Positions 1 to 7,582 of a stretch of DNA of 32,007 nucleotides are shown piece by piece; the stretch's first letter is position 1, and every line of letters begins with the position of its first letter. A program made the position numbers and the translations under genes. The notes below the pieces were generated by a model. The model worked only from the letters and a program-made list of their open reading frames with translations. It did no database searches and was not told where the DNA came from. The stretch is from Skermanella stibiiresistens SB22. GTDB lineage: Bacteria; Pseudomonadota; Alphaproteobacteria; Azospirillales; Azospirillaceae. The stretch is taken from contig NZ_AVFL01000050.1 in the NCBI RefSeq assembly GCF_000576635.1, positions 1 to 32,007 on the forward strand, written 5' to 3'.

Positions 1-105
1 AATAACTCACCAAGAGGACTTGAATCCCGGCCCGCAATAAGAGAACGGTGCTTGGCTGAGCGTGCAAGGTCAGCCGCCGTCCAATCGCTTGACGATTGCG
101 GAATC

Positions 106-131
106 ATGCGGATTTTGTAAAAAATCCGCAT
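106..131. terminator. 11-bp perfect hairpin beyond the nirD stop
   Basis: A perfect inverted repeat has arms ATGCGGATTTT (106-116) and AAAATCCGCAT (121-131) around a GTAA loop. It lies about 33 nt beyond the nirD stop codon, so it may close the nitrate operon. Read on the plus strand it is followed by TTTTCTG, a short U tract. Read on the minus strand, in the direction of the operon, there is no U tract, so it could mainly stop a converging plus-strand transcript or act as an mRNA 3' stabiliser. Nothing else was recognised in positions 1-163. Confidence 0.55.
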
Positions 132-163
132 TTTCTGTCAACATTGTTGTTTCTTTCGGTGTA

Positions 164-556
164 TTACCTCGCGGCATCCGTCGCGATATCGCTCGTCATG
201 CCTTGCCGCACGCCGACGTCGAAGCTGGCAACGATTTCATCTTCGTCATCGACCTCTACCGTCACGCTGCCATTCAGCTCGACGCGGGCGACGTAGGTCT
301 TTATGCCGCAGGCGCCGTTCAGCGATTGCCCCGTCCTCAAATCGAACATCCAGTCGTGCAGCGGGCAGACCAACGAGTGACCGCCGAGCAATCCATCGGC
401 CAGGGGCCCCGTCCGATGCGGGCAACTGGCTTGGGTGGCGTAGACGGCGCCCTCGCGGGTCCGGAAAACGGCGACGCGGCGGTCGCCGAGCTTGAAGGTG
501 CGGCCTTCACCGGTGGGAAGGCCCGCCAGGGGTCCCAGATTGAAGCTATCGGCCAT
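164..556 (-). CDS. nirD: Assimilatory nitrite reductase small subunit, Rieske-type (NirD)
   Basis: This 130-aa cytoplasmic partner of NirB has a Rieske-like fold. The pattern CPHRTGPL followed about 20 residues later by CPLHDWMFDL supplies the two Cys-x-His pairs that bind a [2Fe-2S] cluster. In many NirD proteins these ligands are lost, so keeping both pairs places it among the cluster-bearing Rieske type. The length fits the family (about 105-130 aa). It starts only 3 nt after the nirB stop, and its GGAGGG ribosome-binding site overlaps the end of nirB, so the two are translationally coupled. It is the last gene of the nitrate operon. Family assignment is secure; the exact electron-transfer role is inferred from homologues. 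Confidence 0.95.
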   Translation of the reverse strand: MADSFNLGPLAGLPTGEGRTFKLGDRRVAVFRTREGAVYATQASCPHRTGPLADGLLGGHSLVCPLHDWMFDLRTGQSLNGACGIKTYVARVELNGSVTVEVDDEDEIVASFDVGVRQGMTSDIATDAAR

Positions 557-559
557 GGC

Positions 560-3004
560 TCAACCCTCCGCTGGTACGAGTGACGTGAATTGGTTGGGGG
601 TGGCGGGCTGCTGGCCCTCCAGCCAGGGGTCGCGATAGGCGTCGATCGACTGCTGAATCGACTTGTCCAGCCGGTCGCCGATGCCCTCGCTGTCGTCGAT
701 CACGATCGACTTGATCTTAGCGAGCCCGACCCGCTCGACATAGCTGTAGGTCCGCTCTTTCCACTTGGCCGTCTCGCGGTAGTACTGCATGAAACGGCCC
801 ATCACCTGGAGCGCCTCGTCGTGGCTCCCGACCACGCAGAGCAGGTCGCCCTTGCGGATGTGCGCTCCCGCGGCGCCGCCGATGTAGATCTCCCACTTGT
901 CATCGCCGATCGCGACCGCGCCGATGTCCTTGACATAGGCTTCGGAGCAATTGCGCGGGCATCCCGCCGTCGCGAGCTTCAGCTTGCCGGGGCTGTCGAT
1001 GCCGCGGAAGCGGCGCTCGATCTTGGTCGCCAGCGCCATGCTGTCGCCCAGGCCGAAGCGGCAGTGATCGGTGCCGATGCACGACTTGCAGGTGCGGTAG
1101 CTCTTGCCCCAGGCGTGGCCCGCCGGCATGCCCAGCTCCTTCCAGACACCCGGCAGGTCGTCACGCGGCACGCCCACCAGATCGATGCGCTGGCCGCCGG
1201 TCAGCTTGACCAGGGGGATCTTGTATTTGACCGCCACATCCGCGATCCGCTTCAACTCGTCCGGGGTGCAGACGCCGCCGGGCATCTCGGGCACGACCGA
1301 GAAGGTGCCGTCCTTCTGGATGTTGCCGTGCATGCGGTCGTTGATGAAACGGGCGTCGCGCTCGTCCTCGTACTCGCCCTTCCAGACGGTGGAGAGCAGG
1401 TTCGCGAGGCCGGGCTTGCTGCTGGGGTCCTCCTTGCCGCCCGCCAGCACCTTGAAGACCGAGGACACCGACCGGAGGTCGTTGGCGACGATCGCGTCGA
1501 TCAGGTCCGTCGTCGACAGCGGCACGCCGGGCACGTAATAGTGGATCGAGGGATCCTCCTCGGCCTCGCCGCCGCAGAAGAAATCGACGAGTTCGTTGAT
1601 CAGGCCCTTGCACGAGCCGCAGCCCATGCCGCCGCGCGTCGCCTTCATCACCGCCGAGGCGTTCCTAGCACCCCCGGCGACGCAGGCGCCGATGGCGGCC
1701 TTGGTGACGCCGTTGCAGTTGCAGACCTGCGCCTCGCCCGGCATCTCCTCCAGCGTCACCTTCTCCGCCGGGGCGCCGATGTCGAACAGCAGCGACAGCC
1801 GTTCCTCCGGCAAGGGGGTGTCGCGGTCGAACGCCTGCATCAGATAGGCCGCCTTGCTGATGTCCCCCATGAGGATGCCGCCGACCAGACGGCCGTCGCG
1901 GACGATCAGCTTCTTGTAGGTGCCGCGCTTGGGCTCGGTGAACTGGACGACCTCGTCGCGCTCCTCGGTCGGCTCGGTGATGCCCATGGCCGCGACCTCG
2001 ACGCCCATCACCTTCAGCTTGGTCGCCAGCTTGGAGCCATGATAGGCGGCTTGGCGGTTGCGGCCGGTGATGTGCTCGGCCAACACCTTCGCCTGATCCC
2101 ACAGCGGCGCCACCAGCCCATAGACCCGCCCGCGGTGCTGGGCGCACTCGCCCACGACATAGACGTCGGGGTCGTCGATCGAGCGCATGTGGTCGTCGAC
2201 CACGATCGCCCGCTCCACCGTCAGGCCGCAGCGCATGCCGATCTCGGCGTTGGGCCGGATGCCGGCGGAGACGACGATCAGGTCGCACTCGACCGTGGTG
2301 CCGTCCTTGAAGGCAAGGCCGGTGATGCCACGCTCGTCGCCCAGCACCGCCGTGGTGGACTTGTGTAGATGGACCTCGACGCCCATCGCCTCCATCGCGG
2401 AACGCAGCATGGCGCCGGCCGGGCCGTCGAGCTGCTGTTCCATCAGGTGCTTGCCGATATGGATCACGTGGACTTTGCAGCCGTGGTTGATCAGGCCACG
2501 CGCCGCCTCCAGCCCGAGCAGGCCACCGCCGATAACCGCCGCTTGGCGGCTCTCCTTGGCCTTGGCGATGATGCCGTCGCAGTCGTCCAGCGTGCGGAAA
2601 GCGTAGACACCGTGGCGGAGCTGGCCGTCGGCCCCCGTCATGCCCTCGACCGGCGGGATGAAGGCGCGGCTGCCCGTCGCGATCATCAGGTGGTCATAGG
2701 AGACGTGGACGCCGGCGGCGGACCGCACCGTCTTGGCGGCGCGGTCGATATCGGTCACGGGAGATCCCGCGTGCAGAGTGATGCCGTTGTCGCGGTACCA
2801 GTCCAGCGGGTTCATCACGATGTCGGCGGGGTACTGGCTGCCGTTCAGGACGTTGGACAGCAGGATGCGGTTGTAGTTGCCATATGGCTCGTCGCCGAAC
2901 ATCGTGATGTCGAACATGTCGGCGCCGCCGCGGGCGAGCACTTCCTCCACCGCGCGGGCGCCCGCCATGCCGTTGCCGATCACGACCAGTTTACGCTTGC
3001 CCAT
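560..3004 (-). CDS. nirB: Assimilatory nitrite reductase [NAD(P)H] large subunit (NirB)
   Basis: This 814-aa enzyme reduces nitrite to ammonium with NAD(P)H in the cytoplasm. It opens with a dinucleotide-binding motif (GNGMAGARAVEEVL), continues through FAD/NAD(P)-binding reductase domains, then a BFD-like [2Fe-2S] domain (CNCNG and CGSCKG). Next come the ferredoxin-like half-domain and the sirohaem/[4Fe-4S] domain, with CIGTDHC followed by AGCPRNCSEAYVKDIG supplying the cluster and sirohaem cysteines. The length is normal for NirB. The ATG at 3004 has a GGAG site 7-8 nt upstream. It sits between a small unknown gene and nirD in the sigma-54-preceded operon. All hallmark cysteines are present, so it should be functional. 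Confidence 0.97.
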   Translation of the reverse strand: MGKRKLVVIGNGMAGARAVEEVLARGGADMFDITMFGDEPYGNYNRILLSNVLNGSQYPADIVMNPLDWYRDNGITLHAGSPVTDIDRAAKTVRSAAGVHVSYDHLMIATGSRAFIPPVEGMTGADGQLRHGVYAFRTLDDCDGIIAKAKESRQAAVIGGGLLGLEAARGLINHGCKVHVIHIGKHLMEQQLDGPAGAMLRSAMEAMGVEVHLHKSTTAVLGDERGITGLAFKDGTTVECDLIVVSAGIRPNAEIGMRCGLTVERAIVVDDHMRSIDDPDVYVVGECAQHRGRVYGLVAPLWDQAKVLAEHITGRNRQAAYHGSKLATKLKVMGVEVAAMGITEPTEERDEVVQFTEPKRGTYKKLIVRDGRLVGGILMGDISKAAYLMQAFDRDTPLPEERLSLLFDIGAPAEKVTLEEMPGEAQVCNCNGVTKAAIGACVAGGARNASAVMKATRGGMGCGSCKGLINELVDFFCGGEAEEDPSIHYYVPGVPLSTTDLIDAIVANDLRSVSSVFKVLAGGKEDPSSKPGLANLLSTVWKGEYEDERDARFINDRMHGNIQKDGTFSVVPEMPGGVCTPDELKRIADVAVKYKIPLVKLTGGQRIDLVGVPRDDLPGVWKELGMPAGHAWGKSYRTCKSCIGTDHCRFGLGDSMALATKIERRFRGIDSPGKLKLATAGCPRNCSEAYVKDIGAVAIGDDKWEIYIGGAAGAHIRKGDLLCVVGSHDEALQVMGRFMQYYRETAKWKERTYSYVERVGLAKIKSIVIDDSEGIGDRLDKSIQQSIDAYRDPWLEGQQPATPNQFTSLVPAEG

Positions 3005-3058
3005 GGTTCACTCCAGGGAAGTTGGCTATAGGAAAGAGGTCGGGAGGTATGGACGGCC

Positions 3059-3409
3059 TCAAATCTCGATCAGGCCGATGTCGAGCACGAGCGTGCCGCC
3101 CTTGCCCTCGGGTGCCGCCAGGAAGACCTCCAGCTTGGTGTCGGGGAACAGGTCCTCGACCACGGCCAGCGGGACATGGACGCCGGCCTGGGCGCCAACC
3201 GGGAAATAGCGCATCGGCGCGCCGTTCTTGGTCAGGACCAGATAAACCATCTCGTCCAATGAGTTGCCGGCCCTGAGGTAGATCAACTGGGTGCGCTTGT
3301 CGGATGGCACGGTGTAGGCCAGGGCCGGATCGACCTCCGTCGGGCGGGACAGGCCGCGCCCTTCGAACTCGAAGACGCCGTTGAGAAAGCGGGGGGTTGA
3401 ATCCATCAT
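3059..3409 (-). CDS. Conserved-looking small protein of the nitrate assimilation operon
   Basis: A 116-aa protein of unrecognised family lies between nasA (48 nt upstream) and nirB (54 nt downstream). It is acidic to neutral, has no signal peptide or membrane segment, and contains no cysteines, which argues against a redox cluster. Its strand and hydrophobicity pattern (LIYLRAG, MVYLVLTKNG, LVLDIGLIEI) suggests a compact beta-rich domain. A GGAG lies about 10 nt before the first ATG; the second ATG, one codon later, is also possible. Position alone suggests an accessory role, such as maturation, interaction with NasA or NirB, or electron delivery. No motif here supports any specific activity. 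Confidence 0.8.
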   Translation of the reverse strand: MMDSTPRFLNGVFEFEGRGLSRPTEVDPALAYTVPSDKRTQLIYLRAGNSLDEMVYLVLTKNGAPMRYFPVGAQAGVHVPLAVVEDLFPDTKLEVFLAAPEGKGGTLVLDIGLIEI

Positions 3410-3457
3410 GTCCGGTTACTCCAAGAGTCGTTGCCAGTTGGTCTTCGATTATGGGGT

Positions 3458-5590
3458 TCAGTGCCTCAAGGTAGCGTCCGCCCGCTCGACGCGGACGGCG
3501 CAAACCTTGAATTCCGGAATGCGGGAGACGGGATCGAGGGCGGGGTTGGTCAGCAGGTTGGCGCAGCCCTCGCCGCCCCAGTGGAACGGCACGAAGACCG
3601 TATCCATCCGGATGGTGGTGACGAGACGGGCGGTGAGCGTGGCGTCACCGCGCCGGGTGACCAGACGCACCCTGTCGCCATTCCGGATGCCGTGGTTGCG
3701 GGCCATGCCAGGGTGGATCTCGACGAAAGCGCCGGGCTCAGCGTCGGTCAGGGCGGCGACGCGGCGGGTCTGCGCGCCGGATTGGTACTGCGACAGCACC
3801 CGGCCGGTGGTCAGGTAGAGCGGATAGAACTGGTCGGGCTCCTCGGCGGAGGCGCGGTGATTGACCGGGTTGAAGCGCGCCTTGCCGTTGGGGGTAGGGA
3901 AGCTCTCGGCGAACAGCCGGGGCGTTCCCGCGTGCCCGGTGTCCGGACAGGGCCAGAAGACGCCATCCTCAGTCGCGACCCGTTCCCAGGTGATGCCGGC
4001 GTAGTCGGCGACACCGCCGGCGCTGGCCCGGCGCAACTCCTCGAAGACCGCGCGCGGGTCGTCGGAAAAGTAAGCTCCGCGGCCGAGCCGGTCGGCGATG
4101 GCCTTGATCACCTGGAGATCGGTCCGGACGCCATCCGGCTGGCAGGTGGCGCGGCGCCGCAGTTGGACCCGGCCTTCCATATTGGTCATGGTACCCTCCT
4201 CCTCCGCCCATTGGGAGATGGGCAGGACGATGTCGGCCATGGCCGCCGTTTCCGACAGGAAGATGTCCGACACCACCAGCAGGTCGAGTGCCCGCAATCC
4301 GCGCTGGACGCGGCTGACATCCGGGGCGGAGACGGCGATGTTGCTGGCCATCACCAGCAGCACCCGGATGCTCGGAAGCTCCGGATCGGCGCGGCCCAGC
4401 GCCGCAAGCAACTCGCAGGCCGACAGGCCGGGCATCGGCAGGCTGCTCTCCTCGACGCCCCAGATGGCGGCGGCGTGGGCGCGGTGTTCCGGATTGTCGA
4501 GCTTGCGGTAGCCGGGAAGCTGGTCGGCCTTCTGGCCGTGCTCGCGCCCACCCTGGCCATTGCCCTGCCCCGTCAAGGTGCCGAACCCCCCATGGGGCTT
4601 GCCGACCTGCCCCAGGGCCAGTGCCAGATTGATGAAGGACAGGGTGTTGTCGACACCGCTGCTCTGCTGTTCCGGCCCGCGCGCGGTCAGGATCATGACC
4701 GATTTGGCGGTGCCCAGCATGCGGGCGGCCTCGGTGATCCGGGTGGCGGGAATGCCGGTGATGCGCTCGACCCGGTCGGGCCAATAGGCCGCGACCGTGC
4801 GGCGGACCTCGTCGAACCCGGTGGTGCGCCGGGCGATGTAGTCGAGGTCGAGATGGCCTTGCTGGATCAGGACATTGAGCAGGCCGTTGCCGAGCGCCCC
4901 GTCGGTGCCCGGCGTGATCTGGAGATGCAGGGAGGCCAGCGCAGCGGTGGGCGTCAGGCGCGGATCGACCACAATAAGGCGGCCGCCACGCCGCTTCTGT
5001 TCCTCGAAGTACTGCATCATGACCGGCAGCGATTCCGCCGGATTGCCGCCGACCAGCAGGATGACGTCGGCCTTTTCGATGTCCTCCAGCGGGAACGGCA
5101 AGCCCCGGTCGAGACCGAACGCCTTGATCCCGGCCGCCGCGGCCGACGCCATGCAGAAGCGGCCGTTGTAGTCGATGTTGGGAGTGCCCAGTCCGACGCG
5201 GGCGAACTTGCCCAGCGCGTAGGACTTCTCGTTGGTCATCCCGCCACCGCCGAACACGCCGACGGCGGCGGGACCGTGGGCCTCCTGGGTGGCGCGGATG
5301 GTGCCGGCGATCCTGTCCAGCGCCGCGTCCCACAACACGGGCCGCAAAGGTCCATCCTTGCGGTCGCGCATCAGGGGCGTGGTCAGTCGTTCCGGGGACG
5401 TCAGCAGGTCCGCCGCCGTCCAGCCCTTGCGGCACAACCCGCCCCGGTTGGTTGGGAAATCGCGGGAATGGACGGTCAATCGCGGGCCGTCGGCCGTCTC
5501 CTCCCGGACCAGGGTCATGCCGCATTGGAAGGCGCAATAGGGACAGTGGGTCTCCGTCCGCGATTCCATGATGCCGTCAGATCCCGGCAT
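3458..5590 (-). CDS. nasA: Assimilatory nitrate reductase catalytic subunit (NasA)
   Basis: This 710-aa molybdopterin oxidoreductase reduces nitrate to nitrite in the cytoplasm. An N-terminal [4Fe-4S] site has Cys16, Cys19, Cys23 (CPYCAFQC) and Cys53 (GGLCRKG). The likely Mo-ligand cysteine is Cys146 in YNGRFCMASA. Bis-MGD-binding regions follow (LVGGNPAES, VVDPRLTPTA), with a C-terminal dinucleotide-binding domain (LYLTTGRVLSQYQSGAQTR). There is no Tat signal, as expected for a cytoplasmic Nas enzyme. It lacks the C-terminal BFD [2Fe-2S] or FAD module found in some NasA proteins, and no reductase partner (NasB/NasC) is in the window, so the electron donor is unidentified. The start at 5590 is 4 nt from the transporter stop; the ATG at 5569 is an alternative. 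Confidence 0.95.
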   Translation of the reverse strand: MPGSDGIMESRTETHCPYCAFQCGMTLVREETADGPRLTVHSRDFPTNRGGLCRKGWTAADLLTSPERLTTPLMRDRKDGPLRPVLWDAALDRIAGTIRATQEAHGPAAVGVFGGGGMTNEKSYALGKFARVGLGTPNIDYNGRFCMASAAAAGIKAFGLDRGLPFPLEDIEKADVILLVGGNPAESLPVMMQYFEEQKRRGGRLIVVDPRLTPTAALASLHLQITPGTDGALGNGLLNVLIQQGHLDLDYIARRTTGFDEVRRTVAAYWPDRVERITGIPATRITEAARMLGTAKSVMILTARGPEQQSSGVDNTLSFINLALALGQVGKPHGGFGTLTGQGNGQGGREHGQKADQLPGYRKLDNPEHRAHAAAIWGVEESSLPMPGLSACELLAALGRADPELPSIRVLLVMASNIAVSAPDVSRVQRGLRALDLLVVSDIFLSETAAMADIVLPISQWAEEEGTMTNMEGRVQLRRRATCQPDGVRTDLQVIKAIADRLGRGAYFSDDPRAVFEELRRASAGGVADYAGITWERVATEDGVFWPCPDTGHAGTPRLFAESFPTPNGKARFNPVNHRASAEEPDQFYPLYLTTGRVLSQYQSGAQTRRVAALTDAEPGAFVEIHPGMARNHGIRNGDRVRLVTRRGDATLTARLVTTIRMDTVFVPFHWGGEGCANLLTNPALDPVSRIPEFKVCAVRVERADATLRH

Positions 5591-5594
5591 TTCA

Positions 5595-6806
5595 TCAAAC
5601 CTTGGCGGCGGTCATGTGGGCGGCGCCCCATGTCGTACGCCAGCGCTTCTTGACGCCGGTCAGGCCCAGGAAGGCGATGATCGCCAGCATTGCGAAGACC
5701 AGGAAGCCCGCTTGGTAATCGCCGAACCACTGCTTCGACAGGCCCAGGCTCGATGCCAGGTAGAAGCCGCCGATGCCGCCGGACATGCCGACCAAGCCGG
5801 TCATGACCCCAATCTCGCGCCGGAAGCGTTGCGGCACCAGTTGAAAGACGGCGCCGTTGCCCATGCCCAGGGCCTGCATGGCGCAGCCGAACACGATCAG
5901 AGCGAGCCACGCGTTGGGCAGGCCGAAGCTGACGATGATCAGGAAGAACGCCGCTATGGCGTACATGATGCTGAGCGAGCGGATGCCGCCGATCCTGTCG
6001 GCGAGATAGCCGCCAACCGGCCTCATCACGGAACCGAGGAAGACGCAGGCGGCCGTGAAATAGCCAGCCTCGACGGCGCCGAGGCCATAGACATCGTTGA
6101 AGTAGATGGTCAGCGATGACGCCAAGCCGACGAAGCCGCCGAACGTCACACTGTAGAAAAACATGAACCACCATGCGTCGCCGGCCTTTAGAACGGCCAA
6201 GTATTCCTTGAGCGACTTGGGAGGCGGCGCGTCCGGGCTGTCCTTCGCCATGATGATGAAAGCGATGAAGGCGATGCCGAGCGGGATCAAGGCCAACCCG
6301 AACACGCTGTTCCAGCCGTACCACGCGGCGAGCGACGGCGCGAACAGGGCGGCGAAGACGGTCCCGGAATTGCCGGCTCCCGCGATGCCCAGCGCCGTTC
6401 CCTGATGCTCGGGCGGATACCAGCGCGACGCCAGCGGCAAGGCGACGGCGAAGGACGCTCCGGCTACCCCCAGGAAGAGCGCCAGCAGCATGACCTGCCA
6501 AAGGGCCGAGAGCTGGATCAGCCACGCCACGCCGAGGGCGGCGATGACCAGGATCTGGCCGATGACGCCGGTCAGCTTGGGCCCGAGACGATCGACCATG
6601 AGCCCCATGACGACGCGCAGGAGGGCCCCGGCGAGCACGGGCGTCGCGACCATCAGGCCCTTTTCGGCCGCGCTGAGCGATAGGGTCTGGGAGATTTGGA
6701 CGCCGAGTGGGCCGAGCAGCACCCACACCATGAAACTGACGTCGAAATATAGGAACGAGGCGAAAAGGGTCGGTGGATGACCCGCTTTCCAGAAACTGGA
6801 TTGCAT
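5595..6806 (-). CDS. narK: MFS nitrate/nitrite transporter, NarK/NasA type
   Basis: This 403-aa, 12-helix major facilitator protein imports nitrate (and/or nitrite) across the inner membrane. It has the nitrate-family glycine signatures GIAGAGNSGTVFAALF and GLVGMSGGIGGFYLASSLG, and conserved arginines in the helix 2 and helix 8 regions (LRVVMGLMVDRLGP, GSVMRPVGGYLADR). Length and motifs fit the single-unit NarK/NasA group rather than a two-domain fusion. The ATG at 6806 is preceded by AAGGAG with a 4-nt spacer. It is the first gene of the nas operon, about 87 nt downstream of the predicted sigma-54 start site. Choosing between the names narK and nasA-type is a convention; transport direction is inferred from the assimilatory context. 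Confidence 0.93.
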   Translation of the reverse strand: MQSSFWKAGHPPTLFASFLYFDVSFMVWVLLGPLGVQISQTLSLSAAEKGLMVATPVLAGALLRVVMGLMVDRLGPKLTGVIGQILVIAALGVAWLIQLSALWQVMLLALFLGVAGASFAVALPLASRWYPPEHQGTALGIAGAGNSGTVFAALFAPSLAAWYGWNSVFGLALIPLGIAFIAFIIMAKDSPDAPPPKSLKEYLAVLKAGDAWWFMFFYSVTFGGFVGLASSLTIYFNDVYGLGAVEAGYFTAACVFLGSVMRPVGGYLADRIGGIRSLSIMYAIAAFFLIIVSFGLPNAWLALIVFGCAMQALGMGNGAVFQLVPQRFRREIGVMTGLVGMSGGIGGFYLASSLGLSKQWFGDYQAGFLVFAMLAIIAFLGLTGVKKRWRTTWGAAHMTAAKV

Positions 6807-6903
6807 GTAGCTCCTTCCCGAATGATTCCCACGGACTTGGTGATGGCGCTATGAACCATAAAATTGAGCATTCTTTTGTTTCCGCAGTATCCGTTAGAAC
6901 CTT

Positions 6904-6920
6904 GGCAACCCCCGTGCCAA
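6904..6920 (-). promoter_or_regulatory. Sigma-54 (RpoN) promoter of the nas operon
   Basis: On the minus strand the sequence reads TTGGCACGGGGGTTGCC, matching the -24/-12 consensus YTGGCACG-N4-TTGCW except for the last base. The GG and GC doublets have the required spacing. The predicted start is near 6893, giving a leader of about 87 nt before the narK ATG at 6806. This points to nitrogen control through an enhancer-binding activator such as NtrC; none is encoded in the window. Confidence 0.8.
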
Positions 6921-6928
6921 CTTGTTGG

Positions 6929-6946
6929 GTACTAGCGCGATGGTAC
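6929..6946. promoter_or_regulatory. Inverted repeat just upstream of the sigma-54 promoter
   Basis: GTACTAGCGCGATGGTAC has GTACY/RGTAC half-sites separated by 8 bp. It resembles an NtrC-type dyad, but the usual spacer is shorter and the half-site core is GCAC/GTGC, so it is only a candidate operator. It lies immediately upstream of the -24 element, closer than most enhancer sites. The remaining DNA up to about 7050 shows no clear gene or second site. Confidence 0.25.
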
Positions 6947-7053
6947 TGGTTATTTGTGCGGCATATCACTTCAGGCCCAAGTTGGGACGGTGATTTTCCC
7001 GCGAGGAAGGGCTAGACGAGGATCTTCCGAATTATGGAAAGCCGATGATACGA

Positions 7054-7085
7054 CGCCGCCCGGCATGGAGCCATGCCGGGCGGCG
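7054..7085. terminator. 15-bp perfect GC-rich hairpin between the two arms of the nas locus
   Basis: Arms CGCCGCCCGGCATGG (7054-7068) and CCATGCCGGGCGGCG (7071-7085) are perfectly complementary around AG. There is no U tract on either side. It lies downstream of the short minus-strand coding stretch at 7182-7376 and upstream of the nas promoter, so it could stop transcription running into the nas promoter region. Confidence 0.6.
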
Positions 7086-7181
7086 GTGATCGCTTGAAAC
7101 GCAGGCGGTTGGCTCGGTGGTGGGTGCCCGCTCTTTACTCAACCTGCCGCTTTGTCGACACTGTGACCAATCGTTGTGCGA

Positions 7182-7376
7182 TCAGCCCTGGAAACCCGAG
7201 AATTTGGGTTGAACGGATGTCGGTGCCGCCGCTTCCGGATCGTCGCGGTCGGCGTCCTCGCTTTCTGGCGCGATATCGGCGATGGCGTGGTGATCCAGGC
7301 GTTTCGCCTCCTCGATCAGTTCGGCGGCCTCGCCTGGCTTCTTACTTTTCGCCTTTTCCAGACCCTCGCGAGCCAT
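7182..7376 (-). CDS. Small hydrophilic hypothetical protein, start uncertain
   Basis: A 64-aa frame rich in Glu, Lys, Ala and Asp (LEKAKSKKPGEAAELIEEAK) would form an amphipathic helix followed by a disordered acidic tail. The coding-like character continues upstream of the ATG at 7376 (residues reading DAAIAEDNEDQAHE) until an in-frame TAA at 7422-7424, but that extension contains no ATG, GTG or TTG. Either translation begins at 7376 with a weak GAGG about 14 nt away, or the 5' end has been lost by a small frameshift. A strong hairpin at 7054-7085 follows it. Function is unknown. Confidence 0.45.
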   Translation of the reverse strand: MAREGLEKAKSKKPGEAAELIEEAKRLDHHAIADIAPESEDADRDDPEAAAPTSVQPKFSGFQG

Positions 7377-7582
7377 TTCATGGGCTTGATCCTCATTGTC
7401 CTCAGCGATGGCGGCATCCTTTTACGGAATGAATTATGAATCGGGACGTCATGGGGGGAACGGGAGACGGTCACCCTCGTTCCGACGACTTGACAGACGA
7501 ACTGGCCGCAGCGCGCCATCGCGTCCTATACTGGCGCGCGATCCACCATGCCCCAGTCGAACATTCGGGAAAGTAGCCAAGC

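Noticed and set aside
590-2368. Long plus-strand open frame opposite nirB
   Set aside because: Antisense frame in GC-rich coding DNA with low-complexity Arg/Ala/His/Asp composition; nirB on the other strand has all family motifs.
3431-5653. 740-codon plus-strand open frame opposite nasA
   Set aside because: Shadow of nasA codon bias; no recognisable domain or ribosome site.
7490-7532. TTGACA and TATACT as a promoter for the plus-strand arm
   Set aside because: The two hexamers are 31 bp apart, too far for sigma-70, and no better partner for TATACT was found.
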